This document shows, one piece after another, positions 1 through 11,719 of a DNA stretch of 64,000 bases. The notes beneath the pieces are model-generated. The model was not told where the DNA came from and searched no databases. It saw nothing but the letters and a program-made list of their open reading frames with translations. Numbering within the stretch: position 1 is the stretch's first letter; every line of letters begins with the position of its first letter. The position numbers were made by a program, and so were the translations under genes. The stretch is taken from NCBI GenBank assembly GCA_025765595.1, contig JAIVFH010000079.1:96980-160979 (forward strand), given 5' to 3'. This DNA is from Obelidium mucronatum (lineage: Eukaryota; Chytridiomycota; Chytridiomycetes; Chytridiales; Chytriomycetaceae).

Positions 1-159
1 AGCCAACCTAAAAGAAAAAAAACTGTTGAATTAAGTGTTCGTGGTTTTCAGAACAATTTCAACTTTGACGATGATGACTTTGGGTTCCCTGCAGATGCGG
101 CGGGCAGCAGTGCTGCACAAGAGTTTAAGGAGGAGGATCTTGATGACTTATTGGCATAA
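1..159 (+). CDS. 3' end of an unidentified gene (partial, runs off the window)
   Basis: Frame 1 is open from the first base to a TAA at 157-159 and encodes 52 residues with no start, so this is the C-terminus of a gene beginning outside the window. A basic patch (PKRKK, like a nuclear signal) is followed by an acidic tail (NFDDDDFGF, then FKEEDLDDLLA). The composition is clearly protein-like. I do not recognise the family. It precedes the Copia-1 gag relic in the same direction and may be a host gene end or part of another element. A short intron covering part of this stretch cannot be excluded. Confidence 0.45.
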   Translation, partial: SQPKRKKTVELSVRGFQNNFNFDDDDFGFPADAAGSSAAQEFKEEDLDDLLA

Positions 160-1631
160 AAAATATATGTCTTCTCCCGCAGACTTGTTGTGTAGTCATC
201 AACCTCGCACTAATATCGTTTCAAATGTCTGCAGTATCTCGTCAAGACATGTGGTTTGTTATGAGAGGCATATTCTTACGCCGTCAGACAGCGTTATCGT
301 TCCTACAAACCAAGGATGTCAAAAGACCAAGACGCTAAGCCTGAGAACAATCGCATCCTCTTGAAACTAACTATCCAGTCTGGAAACGTTTGACGTTGAC
401 AGAGATAGGTCAGTTGAATGAAGGAACTCTGGGCGCAAAGTTTGTCCCATTCTTAAACAAGTGTGTTTGCCCAAACCCGCTGGAGGCGTTGTTGCAGCAA
501 CTCGCTATGTTACCAGACAAGACTGGGAAAACTATAGTGCCAGTCACCAAATAGACTCGTATAAGGCATTAGCAATACGTGAGAATCAGTCAATTCCTGA
601 TTATATCAAGGAGATTTGCGACGTTGAGGATAAGTGCACTTCTTTGGGTGAAACTCTTCATTTGGGATTTCACTCACAAAAGAAGGTGTGCCTGCGGTTG
701 GATCATCGATTTGCTCAGGTGGTGATGGCCCTCAAAGTCCAAGAATATCTGTCCATCAAAGAATTGGAGCAGAAAATGGTGGATTTGTGGGACAGTTACG
801 TTGAAGCCAACGAAGGTAACGCTCCAGTCGCAAAGGTCACAATCACGGGCCATGCTGACAGAAAGCAGTAAAGTATGGGCTCACGACAACAGAAGAACGC
901 AAAGAAATCACAGAAAGTGGCTTCAAAACAACAAAAGTTTCCAAAGTGCGATGACTGTTCTGGATTTCACAACCTGGAGTGGGAATGGGAATGCGGTGAT
1001 ACAGATCACTTCAGTTCTTCATGTCCTCAAAAGAAGAAACGCGTTTGAACCAACGGGAGAGGAGAAAAACCCAAGGGAACTCCCACAATTCAGTCAAACA
1101 TGGAAATGAACCTAAACATAACATGTCTGATAATTCTCAGAAACGCTTGACTGTTTATTGTTATTTCTTTGTAAATTCAGTTTTTCTGGTTGTTTGTGAT
1201 TGGGTTGTTATTGTTGTTGTTTTAAGTAAAGTTGCTTTGTTGTTTTCAATTGTATTGTTAAGAGACTTTGAAAGAAATGTCACAAGGGATCTTGGATTCT
1301 GGATGCAACAAGACGCTGATTCCTAATGCGGATTAGTTTGAATCCTTCAAGTTGGCGTCGCGAAGAAAGGCGCTTGCCTGACGGGTACAAGGCAAGGCTT
1401 TGTTCATTTTGTCATAAATGGACATAGGATTATAATTCAAGACGCAATTTATTCTGTGGATTGTATTACTACCTTATTTGCCGATGTTGATATACTTGCA
1501 AACAATCTCGATTGGAAATAGAAAGTAGACTTGAGCGGTGAGGTTTTCTTTGACAAGAAGACACGTTAAGTTTTATTCAACGCGAAATTGGCACCTTCTG
1601 GCTTGAAGATGTTGGAATTCAAGGTTGTTAA
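160..1631 (+). pseudogene. Copia-1 relic, gag and start of pol (5' piece)
   Basis: Decayed Ty1/copia polyprotein. A gag core lies at 461-871, with motifs such as SIPDYIKEI and SLGETLHLGF followed by a Leu/Arg-rich segment, as in the UBN2/Copia gag family. Near 940-1040, in another frame, a cysteine-rich piece ending SSSCPQKKKR looks like the zinc knuckle. At about 1285-1325 ILDSGCNKTLIPN is a retropepsin active site (DSG). The frame shifts several times and contains stops, so it is non-functional. It ends exactly at the hAT target duplication (gttgttaa, 1624-1631) and resumes at 19738 with the pre-integrase region, so the two pieces were one element before the hAT inserted. Confidence 0.75.
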
Positions 1632-1740
1632 TAGGGATGGGGATTGGGTATCTGATCAGGTTATAGTACCAGGTAAACCTGGTCACTTGGCAGTGCCAGG
1701 TTTGGTTCAGACCGTAACCTGACTGCCAAACCTGATAGAA
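1632..1740 (+). repeat. hAT left terminal and subterminal repeats
   Basis: The TIR-like start TAGGGATGGGG is followed by at least five CAGGT/ACCTG copies in about 100 bp. The right end (19625-19729) has the same hexamers in both orientations, including ACCTGCAGGT. Clustered short motifs of this kind bind transposase in other hAT families; binding here is inferred. Confidence 0.7.
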
Positions 1741-1750
1741 AATAAAAATG

Positions 1751-1823
1751 TGCCAAAGGGGGATTCAAACCAGTAAACTTCCACATATTAAGCAGGAGCG
1801 CTACCACTTCTCTACAAATGAGT
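1751..1823 (-). repeat. tRNA-derived sequence
   Basis: Read on the minus strand this has an A-box-like GTAGAGAAGTGGTAGCGC and a B-box-like GGTTTGAATCC at tRNA spacing. The anticodon stem pairs poorly and no acceptor stem closes, so this is a decayed tRNA or SINE head rather than a working tRNA gene. Confidence 0.4.
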
Positions 1824-1829
1824 CAAATA

Positions 1830-2837
1830 AAACTGGAGAAGAATAATAATATATTGTTTGGTACTAACATTGGGATGGAAGTCATTGAGTACCCATACCC
1901 CAATTATCCATTATTCATGAATCATAGTGATGAATTCAAAGCTGTGAACTGTGTGAGACATTGTATTTGCAGTTAAGTTAGTAACTTCTGGATAGGGGAT
2001 CACCAGATCGGCAAGATCAACAACTGCAACAGTGGAAAAATGAAAGCCAAATCCAAGGAAACAGTCAATGCTACAACTTAGCCTATTAATTTGCTAGTCT
2101 TATGGTGATAGGTCACAGCAACAGGGCTGCAGAGAGTTGAGGCATCCGTTTCCACACTCAGTGATCACAGCAGCTGCCAACGAATCATGATAATCTCTAG
2201 AGAACGGGTAGGGGGTGCACTCCCCTGGTCCCCAAACTGTCGAGATGTATCATACCTGTGCATCGCAAAAATTTGCCCCGGAAATAGGACCTAAAATCAA
2301 CACCCTGTGCGGTGAAAGAAGAATGGTACAAATAAAGGATGTATTTATGATATCCTATTTTTGGTACGAGTCAAGTATGGCGAAGGGGTGCGGAATCGAT
2401 CGCCGAACCTGAAACGCGACGGATGCCCGCTGTCGGATATACATCCGGTGGCAAAAAAGGACGTCCTTCGGAGGTCCTGTCAGTAGGGCGCCCTTTTATG
2501 ATGCAAATTGGGCAGTATCAACGGGCACCCGAAGGTTTAGAAGAAATGGTGTTCTGTTTATTTCCAAAACCAACAACGGAATGGCCGGACATCCATTCGG
2601 CACCCAAATTTGATATCTTTTTGATTCTTGAAATTGAAGTCAATTATTTTAAAAAAAGGGAATCTCAAAACAAATGAATTTCTAGGTACAAATTCGAATC
2701 GACTAACATTTTGAAAAATTAAAATGCTAATGCGGCGATAGATTCTTTATTTCTATTCATTGATTTTAAACTAAAAACCCGTTCAAAACAAAACCTTCAT
2801 TGAATCCCCCCAATCATCCCCATAAGAAACCATTCCA
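1830..2837. other. hAT internal non-coding stretch
   Basis: No convincing gene. Only short unsupported ORFs occur. The outer edge of the Plavaka set must lie here, but I could not find a matching inverted repeat. A small hairpin (GGACGTCCTTCGGAGGTCC) sits near 2459. Confidence 0.4.
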
Positions 2838-3941
2838 TTATTCTTCCACTGCAAAGTTACGCGGATCTGAACGAACTCTGCCGCTGAAACTTTGAGTAGT
2901 TGCCTGTGTAGGGCGTTGAAGGTTTAATGATGTGAAGGCTTGCTTCAGTGATTTGACAACGTTGTGGTCCTCCATCGTTTCACAATTGAAGAAGCGAACC
3001 AAACATGCATACACAAAAGCAATTTCGTCAGAAGTCAAGGCAACTGCGTTCTGGTGTTTGCAATTATCAACGAGACTGAAAAATGCTTCACTTGATTCAG
3101 TGATGTTGTCCAGCAATTCGAACTTTGCTGTGATAACCGACTGCCGCTCACAAAATACAGTGACGTGGTGTTGGGTTTTTCCAACTTGTTTTACCAAGTG
3201 GGCTTTGTGAATTCCGTATTTTTTGCATGTTTTTGTGTGAACTGCTTGGACAAGCTGTGTGCGGGCTGAACGACTTGCTTCAAGAACCTGAATCCAAACA
3301 AAAATAAATAAACGACAAAGAAAATGTATAAAAATAAATCAATCAATGCTACCTGTTTGAGGTAATAGTATTTGTACGTTTCACGAATATTCGGAACCGT
3401 AAAGTCAATTCCAACTGGCGCTTCTCCTGCTGGAAGATTGTCAAAGTAAGCCAGTGTGACAGCTGCAATTCTTTCTGGACTCATGTGAAGATCTTCACGG
3501 ACAGAAGTAACCAGCATGTGAGTCTCAAATTTTGACTGCAGACAAAATATTGAGTGAGAGTCATGAGGAAAGGAACCACCAATTAGAATTAGGCACTTAC
3601 CCCCAAGGAGGCAAACGACATTTTGTCAGGTGGAGGTGGGAGAGTTTTTTCGACGGCTGCCCTAAGGTCGATGACATCACTGGACAGTTGACGCATCCAA
3701 TCAAGTTGTTGCAGTTGAAGCTTGAACATGAGACCAAAGTTTGCTTGTGATAACTCCAGAAAAGTTGCCATAGGCATGTCATCTTGTCCATTAACTTCGT
3801 CAAATTTTCTTTTAACAGCTAAGTAATTGGTGTGAACAACGTCAGAAGTGCCAAAAATAAAAAAAAACCTGTCGCCCTAGCTTCAAAGGCATTAATAACC
3901 GCAACTTGATCAGAATCTCTAGTCATATCTGCGTCTGCCAT
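2838..3941 (-). CDS. P1, unknown protein of the Plavaka-type element
   Basis: Four exons read cleanly through three GT-AG introns: one of about 50 bases with a long T run (about 3820-3869), one near 3535-3600 and one near 3290-3350. The product is about 340 residues, beginning MADADMTRDSDQVAVIN. It is soluble and mixed-charge, with a Pro run (LPPPPDKM) and a Ser/Thr/Gln-rich tail before RSDPRNFAVEE. No catalytic motif or family was recognised. It shares a 75-bp divergent promoter region with the transposase P2, so the two are probably co-expressed. The open frames and good splice sites argue that the gene is not decayed. Confidence 0.6.
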
Positions 3942-4016
3942 TTTTAGATGATTTTGCAAAGATTTTTTTTTCTTTCGAAAAAAAACAGAAACTGTGAAAA
4001 TCCCCGACGTCAGCCC
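3942..4016. promoter_or_regulatory. Divergent promoter between P1 and P2
   Basis: Only 75 bp separate the two start codons. The stretch is A/T-rich with T and A runs and no obvious TATA box. It is inferred to drive both genes. Confidence 0.45.
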
Positions 4017-7000
4017 ATGCACAACTCAGAAAGTATTTGCAGTATCTGTGGAAAACAATCAGCAAATGCCAAGAGTTTTCTTCAACATTTAAGTTCCAAA
4101 CGCCACAAAGATGCGGCGGCGGCTGGACTATCAAACTCAAACAACAGAATTGTCACTCCATTGAAGAGACTCCACTCTGAAAACATCTCTCAATTTGAGA
4201 CCACTCAACATAGACAGCAACAGAATATTGGAAACTCTCTTGTGGGGGTGTCATTGGATTCGATGCCACTCAGACTAGCAGATAGTCGCGCGTCGATCAT
4301 GGAGGAACAAATGACAGATCATGAAACAGATAACTTTATTGCAGAAAGTGATCCAGACGCTTTTAATACGATAGTAAATGAATCGATTCCAACATTGCTG
4401 GCCAACGAGGACAGTCTCCTGTCAGAGAGTGTTGGACTTAGGACTGGTCAAATCCCTCTCATACAACACAGCACACTCCATGGCTCAAATTTCAGCTTGC
4501 TTAATCAAACTATAGAGCCAAGTGTATTTGACGCCACTGCAAACCTGAAGTATCCTCCGTACCACCCATTTGACAATCAGCCAAGTCAGGACTTTATGCT
4601 GCACCTGGTTTCTAAGTTTCCCAGTGTTTCGAATCCTGTCTGGAATGCTGTTCTTTCCTTCATCCAAAAAAATGCAATGGAATTGAAGCTTCCAACTTCT
4701 GTCGAAAGTGGAATGAACCTTTTAAACTCTGATGATAGATATATTGGGGCTGGAAAATACCAAAAGCAATCTGTTGGAAACAGCCCAGATGGTGGGAAGG
4801 AAATATTCTTTCATTACAGGAATATTCTTGATTGTGGAATGGAGCTGTTGCAGAAGTACTATCCTGATATGGCATTTACATCAGATTCAGCAATTGTCGG
4901 AAATGAAAAAATGTATGGAGAATACAACACAGGAAATTGGTGGGAAGCTCAGGTGCGTAGCTTGCCACCAGGAGCAAAGCTACTTGCATTTGAGGTTTAT
5001 TCCGACGCGACAGAGCTTGATGGTGGCCACAAAACATCTGGCCACCCAATCTATATGTCCTTGTGCAACATTCCGCGCCAACAGAGAAATAAGCCGGAGT
5101 CGAAAGTTGCAGTTGGGTTTTTGCCCAAATGGTACTCTACATCAAGTTCCGCTGAAAAGGATACTGAATCGTTCAAAAAAAAGAAACGGGACATATTTCA
5201 CAAATGCTATGAAATTTTGCTTGCTCCAATCAAGAAGTATCAGGAGAAAGGATTCAGAATGTATCTCGACGTGGAGCTACTGCATTTTGTTCCTCGTCTT
5301 TGTTGTTGTCCTGCAGATCAACAAGAGCACACAGCTTCTGCACTACTGTATGGGCCAGCTGGGAATATGCCTTGCATTGAATGCCTCATTATCTGGGGAT
5401 ACCTGCATTTTGCAGAGTTTCCGCCACTACTTGGTCCTCACGATTTGGGATACGGGATTGAAGATGAAAACCATGAAGATAATTATAATCTTATGCTGGA
5501 CTATGACTTCAAGCTGCGTCCAAGAAGAGAAGATGACATGAATCGCATTTTGAACTCCAGAAATGCCGAAAAAATCAAGAAGTATTCTTTATACTCTGGT
5601 ACCAAAAATGCATTTTCAGGATTCCTGTGAGTACAATGTATTCCCTCCCCTGTTTGTGTATTTAATCTTAATTAGAGGGTCCCCTCTCTATCAGCTGTTT
5701 CCGTCAGACTACATGCTGCATGATCTTGCTGGTCTAAACAAAACAATATTTGAATACACAATAGAAATGATCGAGCTTAAAGGCAGATACCCTCGAAAGG
5801 CAGCATTAATCAAGCGAAAGTTGGCGGAAAGGTTTCGATCCATGCCTGTGTGCTATAATTTCCGTTTACCCACAAATTCCATCACCGATTCTACGAACTT
5901 GACATCCAAGGAGAGAGACCGAATATCCAAAGTATTGCTATTTCCTTTCGTGGGCCTACTTACAGGTAAAAGCCAACTTCAGGTTACTGTTTCCAACTAT
6001 TTGTACTTAGATCAAGATTTCATTGGGTTATCCGAAGTAATTCTGCCTTTCCTGAAATTTCAAAAGGTATTGAATTTGGATTTAATCTCAGAATCCGATT
6101 TGGACCAAATCCAGGCTCTCACAAAGCAGTTTTGTGTGAACTTTGACAAATTCTATGCTCCATTAAGAAACCAGCACCAAATACCCAAACTGCATGGCAT
6201 TGTACACCATCTCTGTGATGCAATTAGAAACAGAGGGCATCCAAAGAATTGGGGATGCTCGATGTATGAACACAACCACCGATTCATCAAGGAGGATTAT
6301 AAACGGAGAGCAAACAAAAAAGCTGTTGTGGAGGGACTTACCCAATCAGTAAGAATATGCTTTGTGATTCTACATCTAAAATTTGCCTAGACAACGAGGC
6401 GTACAGTATTGGCCCGGCTAGACGACTCTGTGGATGACAAAGAATCTGAAGATTTACAGGCTATTCCAGAAACCCGGTTCTGTGGATATTTGCACCTTGT
6501 GCAAATTGAAGAAGTAAGACACAATGGAATATTTTCCTTCACAAGTGAAAGTCAAGAAGATCTGGAGAGTGAGAATGATGGCCACGACAATGGTCACAGC
6601 AGTGTTTTTGATCGCTTCCTGAAGAATATCATGGAAGACTTACCCAAAATCCTAGATCTCTTTGGAGCCATTGCTTCAAACATATCTATGATGCCAGACA
6701 AGGACTTTAAGTGGCTAAAAGTCCATAGCTCTGCAGTGAAAGCTTTTGAAAGCCGAAGAATCATGGCAAATCCAAATTACCATGGAACTTCCAGATTCAC
6801 GGATGTGAAATTAGAATCTGGAGAATATGCCCGCGTGCAAGGACTTATTTCGCTCTCCCTGCTGAAGAAAAGGGAAGGCGGAGTGTACCTACCTCGCGCC
6901 TGGGTCCAGTATTTCGTCTTTGTTGACAATCAGTCTCCCACTAAATATGACTGCAACTATGTCCAATTATCAAATAGAAAAGACTTAATCCACCTTGAAA

Positions 7001-7095
7001 AAATTGAAGAAGAAGTAATGATGATTCCAGATTTTGATTGGAATGAGAAAAACAGTAGCACCTTGCGTTTCTTTGAAAATACATTTTATTTCTGA
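4017..7095 (+). CDS. P2, Plavaka-type transposase
   Basis: About 995 residues from three exons (4017-5626, 5676-6348, 6391-7095); introns of 49 and 42 bases are GT-AG and keep the frame. The N-terminus carries a C2H2-like finger (CSICGKQ ... HLSSKRHKD). The core matches the Plavaka pattern known from fungal transposases: a 'PFDNQPSQDFML' segment, then EYNTGNWWEAQ, VYSDATELDGGHKTSGHPIY, SLCNIPRQQR and GFLPKWY. A later part has IPKLHGIVHHL and YEHNHRFIKEDYKRRANKK, as in the distal part of these proteins. No stops or frameshifts were seen. It cuts and pastes the element; the assignment rests on motif memory, not a search. Confidence 0.75.
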
Positions 7096-7138
7096 ATACC
7101 TATCACCAACCTATCACCAATAAATATTATCATTATAT

Positions 7139-8754
7139 TTACTCATTTCGAGAAAGCAAGTTGCTGTAGACAGATTGGTAGGAGCCAATCACTTCTACCC
7201 GCCGATCCTTAAACTTGTCAGTAAAAGAATCCTTGATAGTCCCTTCATGATTTACTTTCCAAGCCATCATTGGAAGAATAGTCCATGGTTTAATCTGCAA
7301 TTATTGTGAGTAGAATGATAAGACGACTCAGCAAAACTTACAGGAATATCAATGTCATAATCTGTGAAACGCAAGGAACACACACCCTTGGGAAAATTTC
7401 CTTGATACAATAGACACGATGGGATTTTTTGGCAGTCTTTTTTGTCACAGTGATCTGGCATGATGACGTTCAGTGCAAGGTACCTAAAGTAATGTCAACT
7501 ATGAACAGGAGAAAATCAAATCAAAAGAAATGACTCACCTCAATAAGTACCCTCCATTCAAGTCAAGATATTCCAAAGACTGCGGTTCATGCTTTTGGAC
7601 CAACTTTCTCACATTGGCTTTACGAGTCATACTCCCGGAGAAAAACAGAGCATTGATTCGGTCCACCAACATTGGCACACACTTGGTTGCGTTTAAATAC
7701 TTATTTGTTCCATAAAGAGTCTTCACAGAGCTCACACGGTCGGCCCGAATCTTTAATTCGGCATTTTCCTGATTGTCGTGGGCCATCATAAAACCGATAG
7801 ATAAATCAATCTTTCCAGATCTGGTGACTCGTTTTGGGTACTTATTGGAATGGGAAGAGTTCTCCTTAGGTTGCGGCAGATTTGTATTGCATTCCAGAAG
7901 TTTATCCTGTTCGCGTGCATAGTCCACTCGAAGATGTTGGGGAAACGCGTGTTTGTTCTGGAGAACAACTGCCGTCAATTCCTCATTCAAATACATCAGA
8001 ATGATAGAGTCGTTGGGACTTTTGACATCTTTTAAATCAATTGCTGATTCCCCAATGTCAACGACAGTGTACTTTTCTTTTTGCAGGTCATACACAAGAG
8101 ATTCCATATACTGATCAATAATTCGGCGCTTAAAAGAGTTTAGATTGAGTTTCAGTAGTCAAAATGTAGAAACAAAATACATACATGCTTTTTGGATTCG
8201 CTCTTGCCACTTCCGCGGTCCGATCGAACAGTTTTAGCCCACTTTCTTTCTTCAATGTAGCGCTCGACCACACTAAATGCCTTCGCCACGCGCTCTTTTC
8301 GTTCCAGTAAACCGCGTCGAGGAGAGCGCCTGGATTCAATTCTTGCGTCAATTTCAGAATAAGAGTCGACCACGCCGCCGCCAGCAGCGCGCCGCTTGTC
8401 ATGGTCGCCTGCATCGGCGCCCGCGTGCGCGTCAATTTCAGAATAAGAGTCGACGATGGCGTCAATTTCAGAATAAGCGTCGACATTGGCAGAGGTCATG
8501 TTTCCTGCACTATTCGCCTCATCTGCTAGCTCTCTTGATTCAATTTCAGAATACATTGTGTTGGTTGGCATATTCTCCGCCTGACTGTAGAATTCGGCCG
8601 CCATGTTTGACCCAGCTTGAGCAAGTTCTGGTATTTCAGCCGCATAATCAACGATTGCGTTCTGAACTTGAAGCCTCTGGTTTACTCTGTTCAGGGCTCG
8701 GACACGCGCGATTCGGGCGCGTCGGCGCTGCTCACAGAGTGGGATATCGGCCAT
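7139..8754 (-). CDS. P3, unknown protein with SYSEIDA repeats
   Basis: Four exons read through three clean introns (about 8132-8187, 7484-7538 and 7289-7340), giving roughly 490 residues. The N-terminus is Arg-rich (EQRRRARIARVRALNRVNQR). It is followed by four imperfect repeats of (D/M)xYSEI(D/E), for example DAYSEIDA and DSYSEIDA. The middle contains KRVTRSGKIDLSIGF, and the last exons contain DKKDCQKIPSC, with no recognised fold. It ends 43 bp from the transposase stop, tail to tail. It is likely an accessory factor of the same element. No similarity to known proteins was recognised. Confidence 0.6.
8341..8560 (-). repeat. Imperfect coding repeats in P3
   Basis: The string gtcaatttcagaataag recurs at about 8349, 8431 and 8461, and a variant occurs near 8539. 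They encode the SYSEID units. Near-identical DNA implies recent unit duplication or conversion. Confidence 0.65.
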
Positions 8755-9108
8755 CGCGTTCTTCAATTGACACTGCTTTGCACTTTTTAAATAAATAAAA
8801 CACAAAAAAAATAATCCAATCAATTTATAGCAGCAAATAAAAGAAAAGTTGTAGACGTGTAGTGTCGGAGAAATCGTCGGAGAAATCGCAAACAAAAACT
8901 GCCATAAAAAATAATAAGTTAATAAGGACCAGCCGCAATACAATAAAATACCAAATACTGATGTGCCCAGGCCACTACAATCAAGACCAGCAACGGCCGG
9001 GACACAGGTCCAGGTATTTGTGAATCGTGTCGCGAAAACTGCAGTGCAGCATTGCTTGCAATCGCGTCCTAAAACAAACAAAAACAAAATTAAAAGAAGC
9101 AGTCAAAA

Positions 9109-9297
9109 ATGTGTCATCAATTGTTGCCTCGTAAAGTTGCGGTCGAAACAGGCTTCAAGTTATTTAGACAGTGGACGGCGGCGCGGCTGGCGGAGCTCCT
9201 GGCGCAGATTGGCGCAAACGTCGACGACCTGGGGGCGGCCGTCGCCGCGGCGGCCGCAAGTCCGGCGTGGAATGCGCTGTCAAAATGCAGTTGTAAT
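9109..9297 (+). other. GC-rich small ORF, doubtful
   Basis: 63 codons starting MCHQLLPRK, with an Ala-rich half (AAVAAAAASPAW). The 9160-9285 part is far richer in GC than its surroundings. It could be an exon or an imported fragment. No family recognised; flanks are non-coding. Confidence 0.2.
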
Positions 9298-9468
9298 TAG
9301 AGCGACAGTAATGGCAAACACATAAAGAATACTTCCCCATCGTAAGCTGATTGATCATTTTCGAAATTTCGGAAGTTGCATGCTTTCAAGGTGACCGGCA
9401 GGGCCGGCCCAGGCAGAGTGATTGAGACAGCCTTAAACCAACAACGACAACGACGCGACATCATCAAC

Positions 9469-9557
9469 ACACATGCTGTTATCTACACTCCACACTACTG
9501 AGAAGCGCTGAGATCTCGTAAGCGCGGGAGATGTGGAGAGAGACAGTCAGCATGTGT
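9469..9557. repeat. 89-bp imperfect hairpin
   Basis: ACACATGCTG (9469-9478) pairs with CAGCATGTGT (9548-9557); inside them CTCCACA pairs with TGTGGAG. It could be a small palindromic element end or a structured RNA. Nothing else is seen in 9300-9900. Confidence 0.5.
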
Positions 9558-9879
9558 TGTCTCAGAGTAGTCGTGCTCATTGACCGTCATTGTTTTCAGG
9601 AATGTCTATTTTGCAATTCCCGCCCAAAAATGGACTTAAATACCTAAAATCAAAAAAAAAATTGTTTATTTAACTCTAAAGATAATTATTTTGAATCATT
9701 GTTTTTTGCATGGCCAACTAACTCCATTGAAGTTGACCATCCTCCATCCCCACACATCACCCATCCTGCCACAGCCATCCCGGCACGCTTTCAGGTTACT
9801 AAGTCCTTTGCATACAGTTGAATTCCCAATTTTGTTGGAGTAGCTCATTGGTTTACTTTAGATTGTGTCCGTCGTTTCA

Positions 9880-10260
9880 GTGCCAGGATTATCGATTGAA
9901 GTGTTTGGTGCTGTTGCTACCGCCATCATCATCGGTAAGTTTCTGTTAGAGTGTGTTCATTTTGTTGCATTCAATTGTTAATGACACCATTGCATTTTTA
10001 GACTCTTGATTGAATTGTTTGCTGCTGTCGATATGATCGGTAAGATTCCATTAGAGTGCCATGTGTCGCATTCAACTGTTAATGACTTACTTGTGTTTTT
10101 AGTTGACTTGTTGCTGCTTTGATGCAATCCTGAAAATGATTGTTTGTGGCACATCTGGCGGTGTTGCCTTGCCTGTACTTTTGGTTAGTTTCCACCAGAG
10201 TTTATTGCATTTATTGATGCTGCATTTTTTAGGTTATCGATAGTACAATCTCACTTGCTG
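9880..10260 (+). other. Tandem exon-intron modules in the probable hAT 5' leader
   Basis: Three successive units each carry a donor-like (G)GTAAG or GGTTAG, then TTCC/TCTGTTAGAGTG-like sequence, a CATTCAAxTGTTAATGA box and an acceptor TTTTTAG (for example 9940-10002 and 10040-10102). The units are related in sequence, as if one mini-exon plus intron had been duplicated. It lies upstream of the hAT transposase, so it may be its non-coding leader. Confidence 0.4.
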
Positions 10261-11150
10261 ATGTTTTCTCCATCTTCAAAATGATTATCAGTGACTTTCC
10301 ATTAGAATTTGTCCCTTCCGACAATTCAAGATCAAGTTTACGTCATTCGACGGAAGCTGCTACCGTTTTGCATTAAGAAATCAATGCCAGTTTCTACCAA
10401 TAATTTGATAATGGGGATAAATAAAATACCAATTGCTATGATTTAGTCGCATTGTTTGCAACCATTATTTTGTACAAAAATGGAATCCTAACAGTTTGTT
10501 TTTATGACGCCAATGGCTTGCATCAAATGGCCCTCCCAACCTGTCGACCAATTGCTTTCAGTGACTGGTACTCCAAACATTATGATAAATGTATTTCTTC
10601 TGTCTTCACTATTGTATCTTTTAAATGTATCCTTTCAAAACATTACTTTGAACTCCTCAAACACGGTCCGTAGATATTCCAATCGGGAACCCACATCTTT
10701 GCCCGCATATGGAAACATTCTTGGTTCAAAAAAGGCCAGCAATTTGGCACCCAAACAGGGCATCCTTTTGTTTCCCTTTTTTAATCTCAAAAAATTGCCG
10801 GAAAGAAACGTCATATGGTATTCAGAAAAAGGTATCAATTTTATATTAATTTATGGAACCATTCTCACTTCAATAAAACTTGCCATTTTGCATCCTAAAA
10901 CTGATGCCAGAAATACATCAAGTCATTTTAGTTAACCGTTTAGGTCAGAGCGGGTATCGAACTGGCATCCGTCACTTGGTACCTTTTATTGGTCTTTTTT
11001 CCGGGGCAATTTTTTGCGATGTGATGGTCTGTGATTCACTTGTGCAGTTATCTGTTGAAGCGGAACTGATACGGAACTGAAAAACCTAAAAATAAAAAAC
11101 ATTGGAATTTTTGATAACGTTCATTATCACATTGTGTTATCTGTTTTTAG
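10261..11150. other. hAT leader or intergenic stretch
   Basis: No supported gene. Short ORFs around 10500-10940 show no family signal. Confidence 0.3.
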
Positions 11151-11719
11151 TTATGACGCCAACTCCAACTCGGGGTCAGAACCGCAAGCTTTTTACTGGC
11201 CATGCTTCCTTCAAGGGGGAGAACTCAACAGTCTCCATCCAGCGAGTCAACACCTCAATCCAGTGCAAGAACGGTACTATGTTTCACCTTACCCAAGATC
11301 AACAACAAAAACCAGCATGGAGAACATGGATTGAAAGCTGCAGACTTTAAGGATATAACTCCGAAGCTTTCCAACAGCAGCGCTATTTGGACTTCTGGTT
11401 TCTTTCGACGAATCGAAATCAAGGAAGATATACCAGGTTTTCAGCGCAAATCAGTTTATGATGTGTGCTGTGTATTTGCAAATGGACACTCAGAAGTGCC
11501 ATGTTCATGGGCTCAAAAAACTGATGCCAATAAGTCGATAACAAACCTGAAGTACCACATGGAGAGTCAACACTCAAGCGTCCTTGAGAAGAAGCCAGAT
11601 GTGACACGGGCAATTTACGGTAACCCAAAGTCCCAGACTACAATTAATTCTAGTAATGGCGGCTTGGAAACTGGATCTTTGGTATGCAGCTGTTTGCTGG
11701 GATAAAAATGTTATACTAA

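Larger units (their letters stand above)
2838..8754. mobile_element. Plavaka-type DNA transposon, three-gene set (boundaries unknown)
   Basis: Three compact, apparently intact intron-containing genes: P1 (minus), the transposase P2 (plus) and P3 (minus). P1 and P2 start codons are 75 bp apart and divergent. P2 and P3 stop codons are 43 bp apart and convergent. Such packing inside a hAT element suggests one mobile unit. The given limits are those of the genes; terminal repeats and TSD were not located. Confidence 0.6.

Noticed and set aside
8277..8798. Plus-strand ORF opposite P3
   Set aside because: It is the antisense of the P3 repeats; P3 has a good start, introns and tail.
10504..10935. 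143-codon ORF in the hAT leader
   Set aside because: Low-complexity hydrophobic/Ser text, no motif, no neighbours and no splice context.
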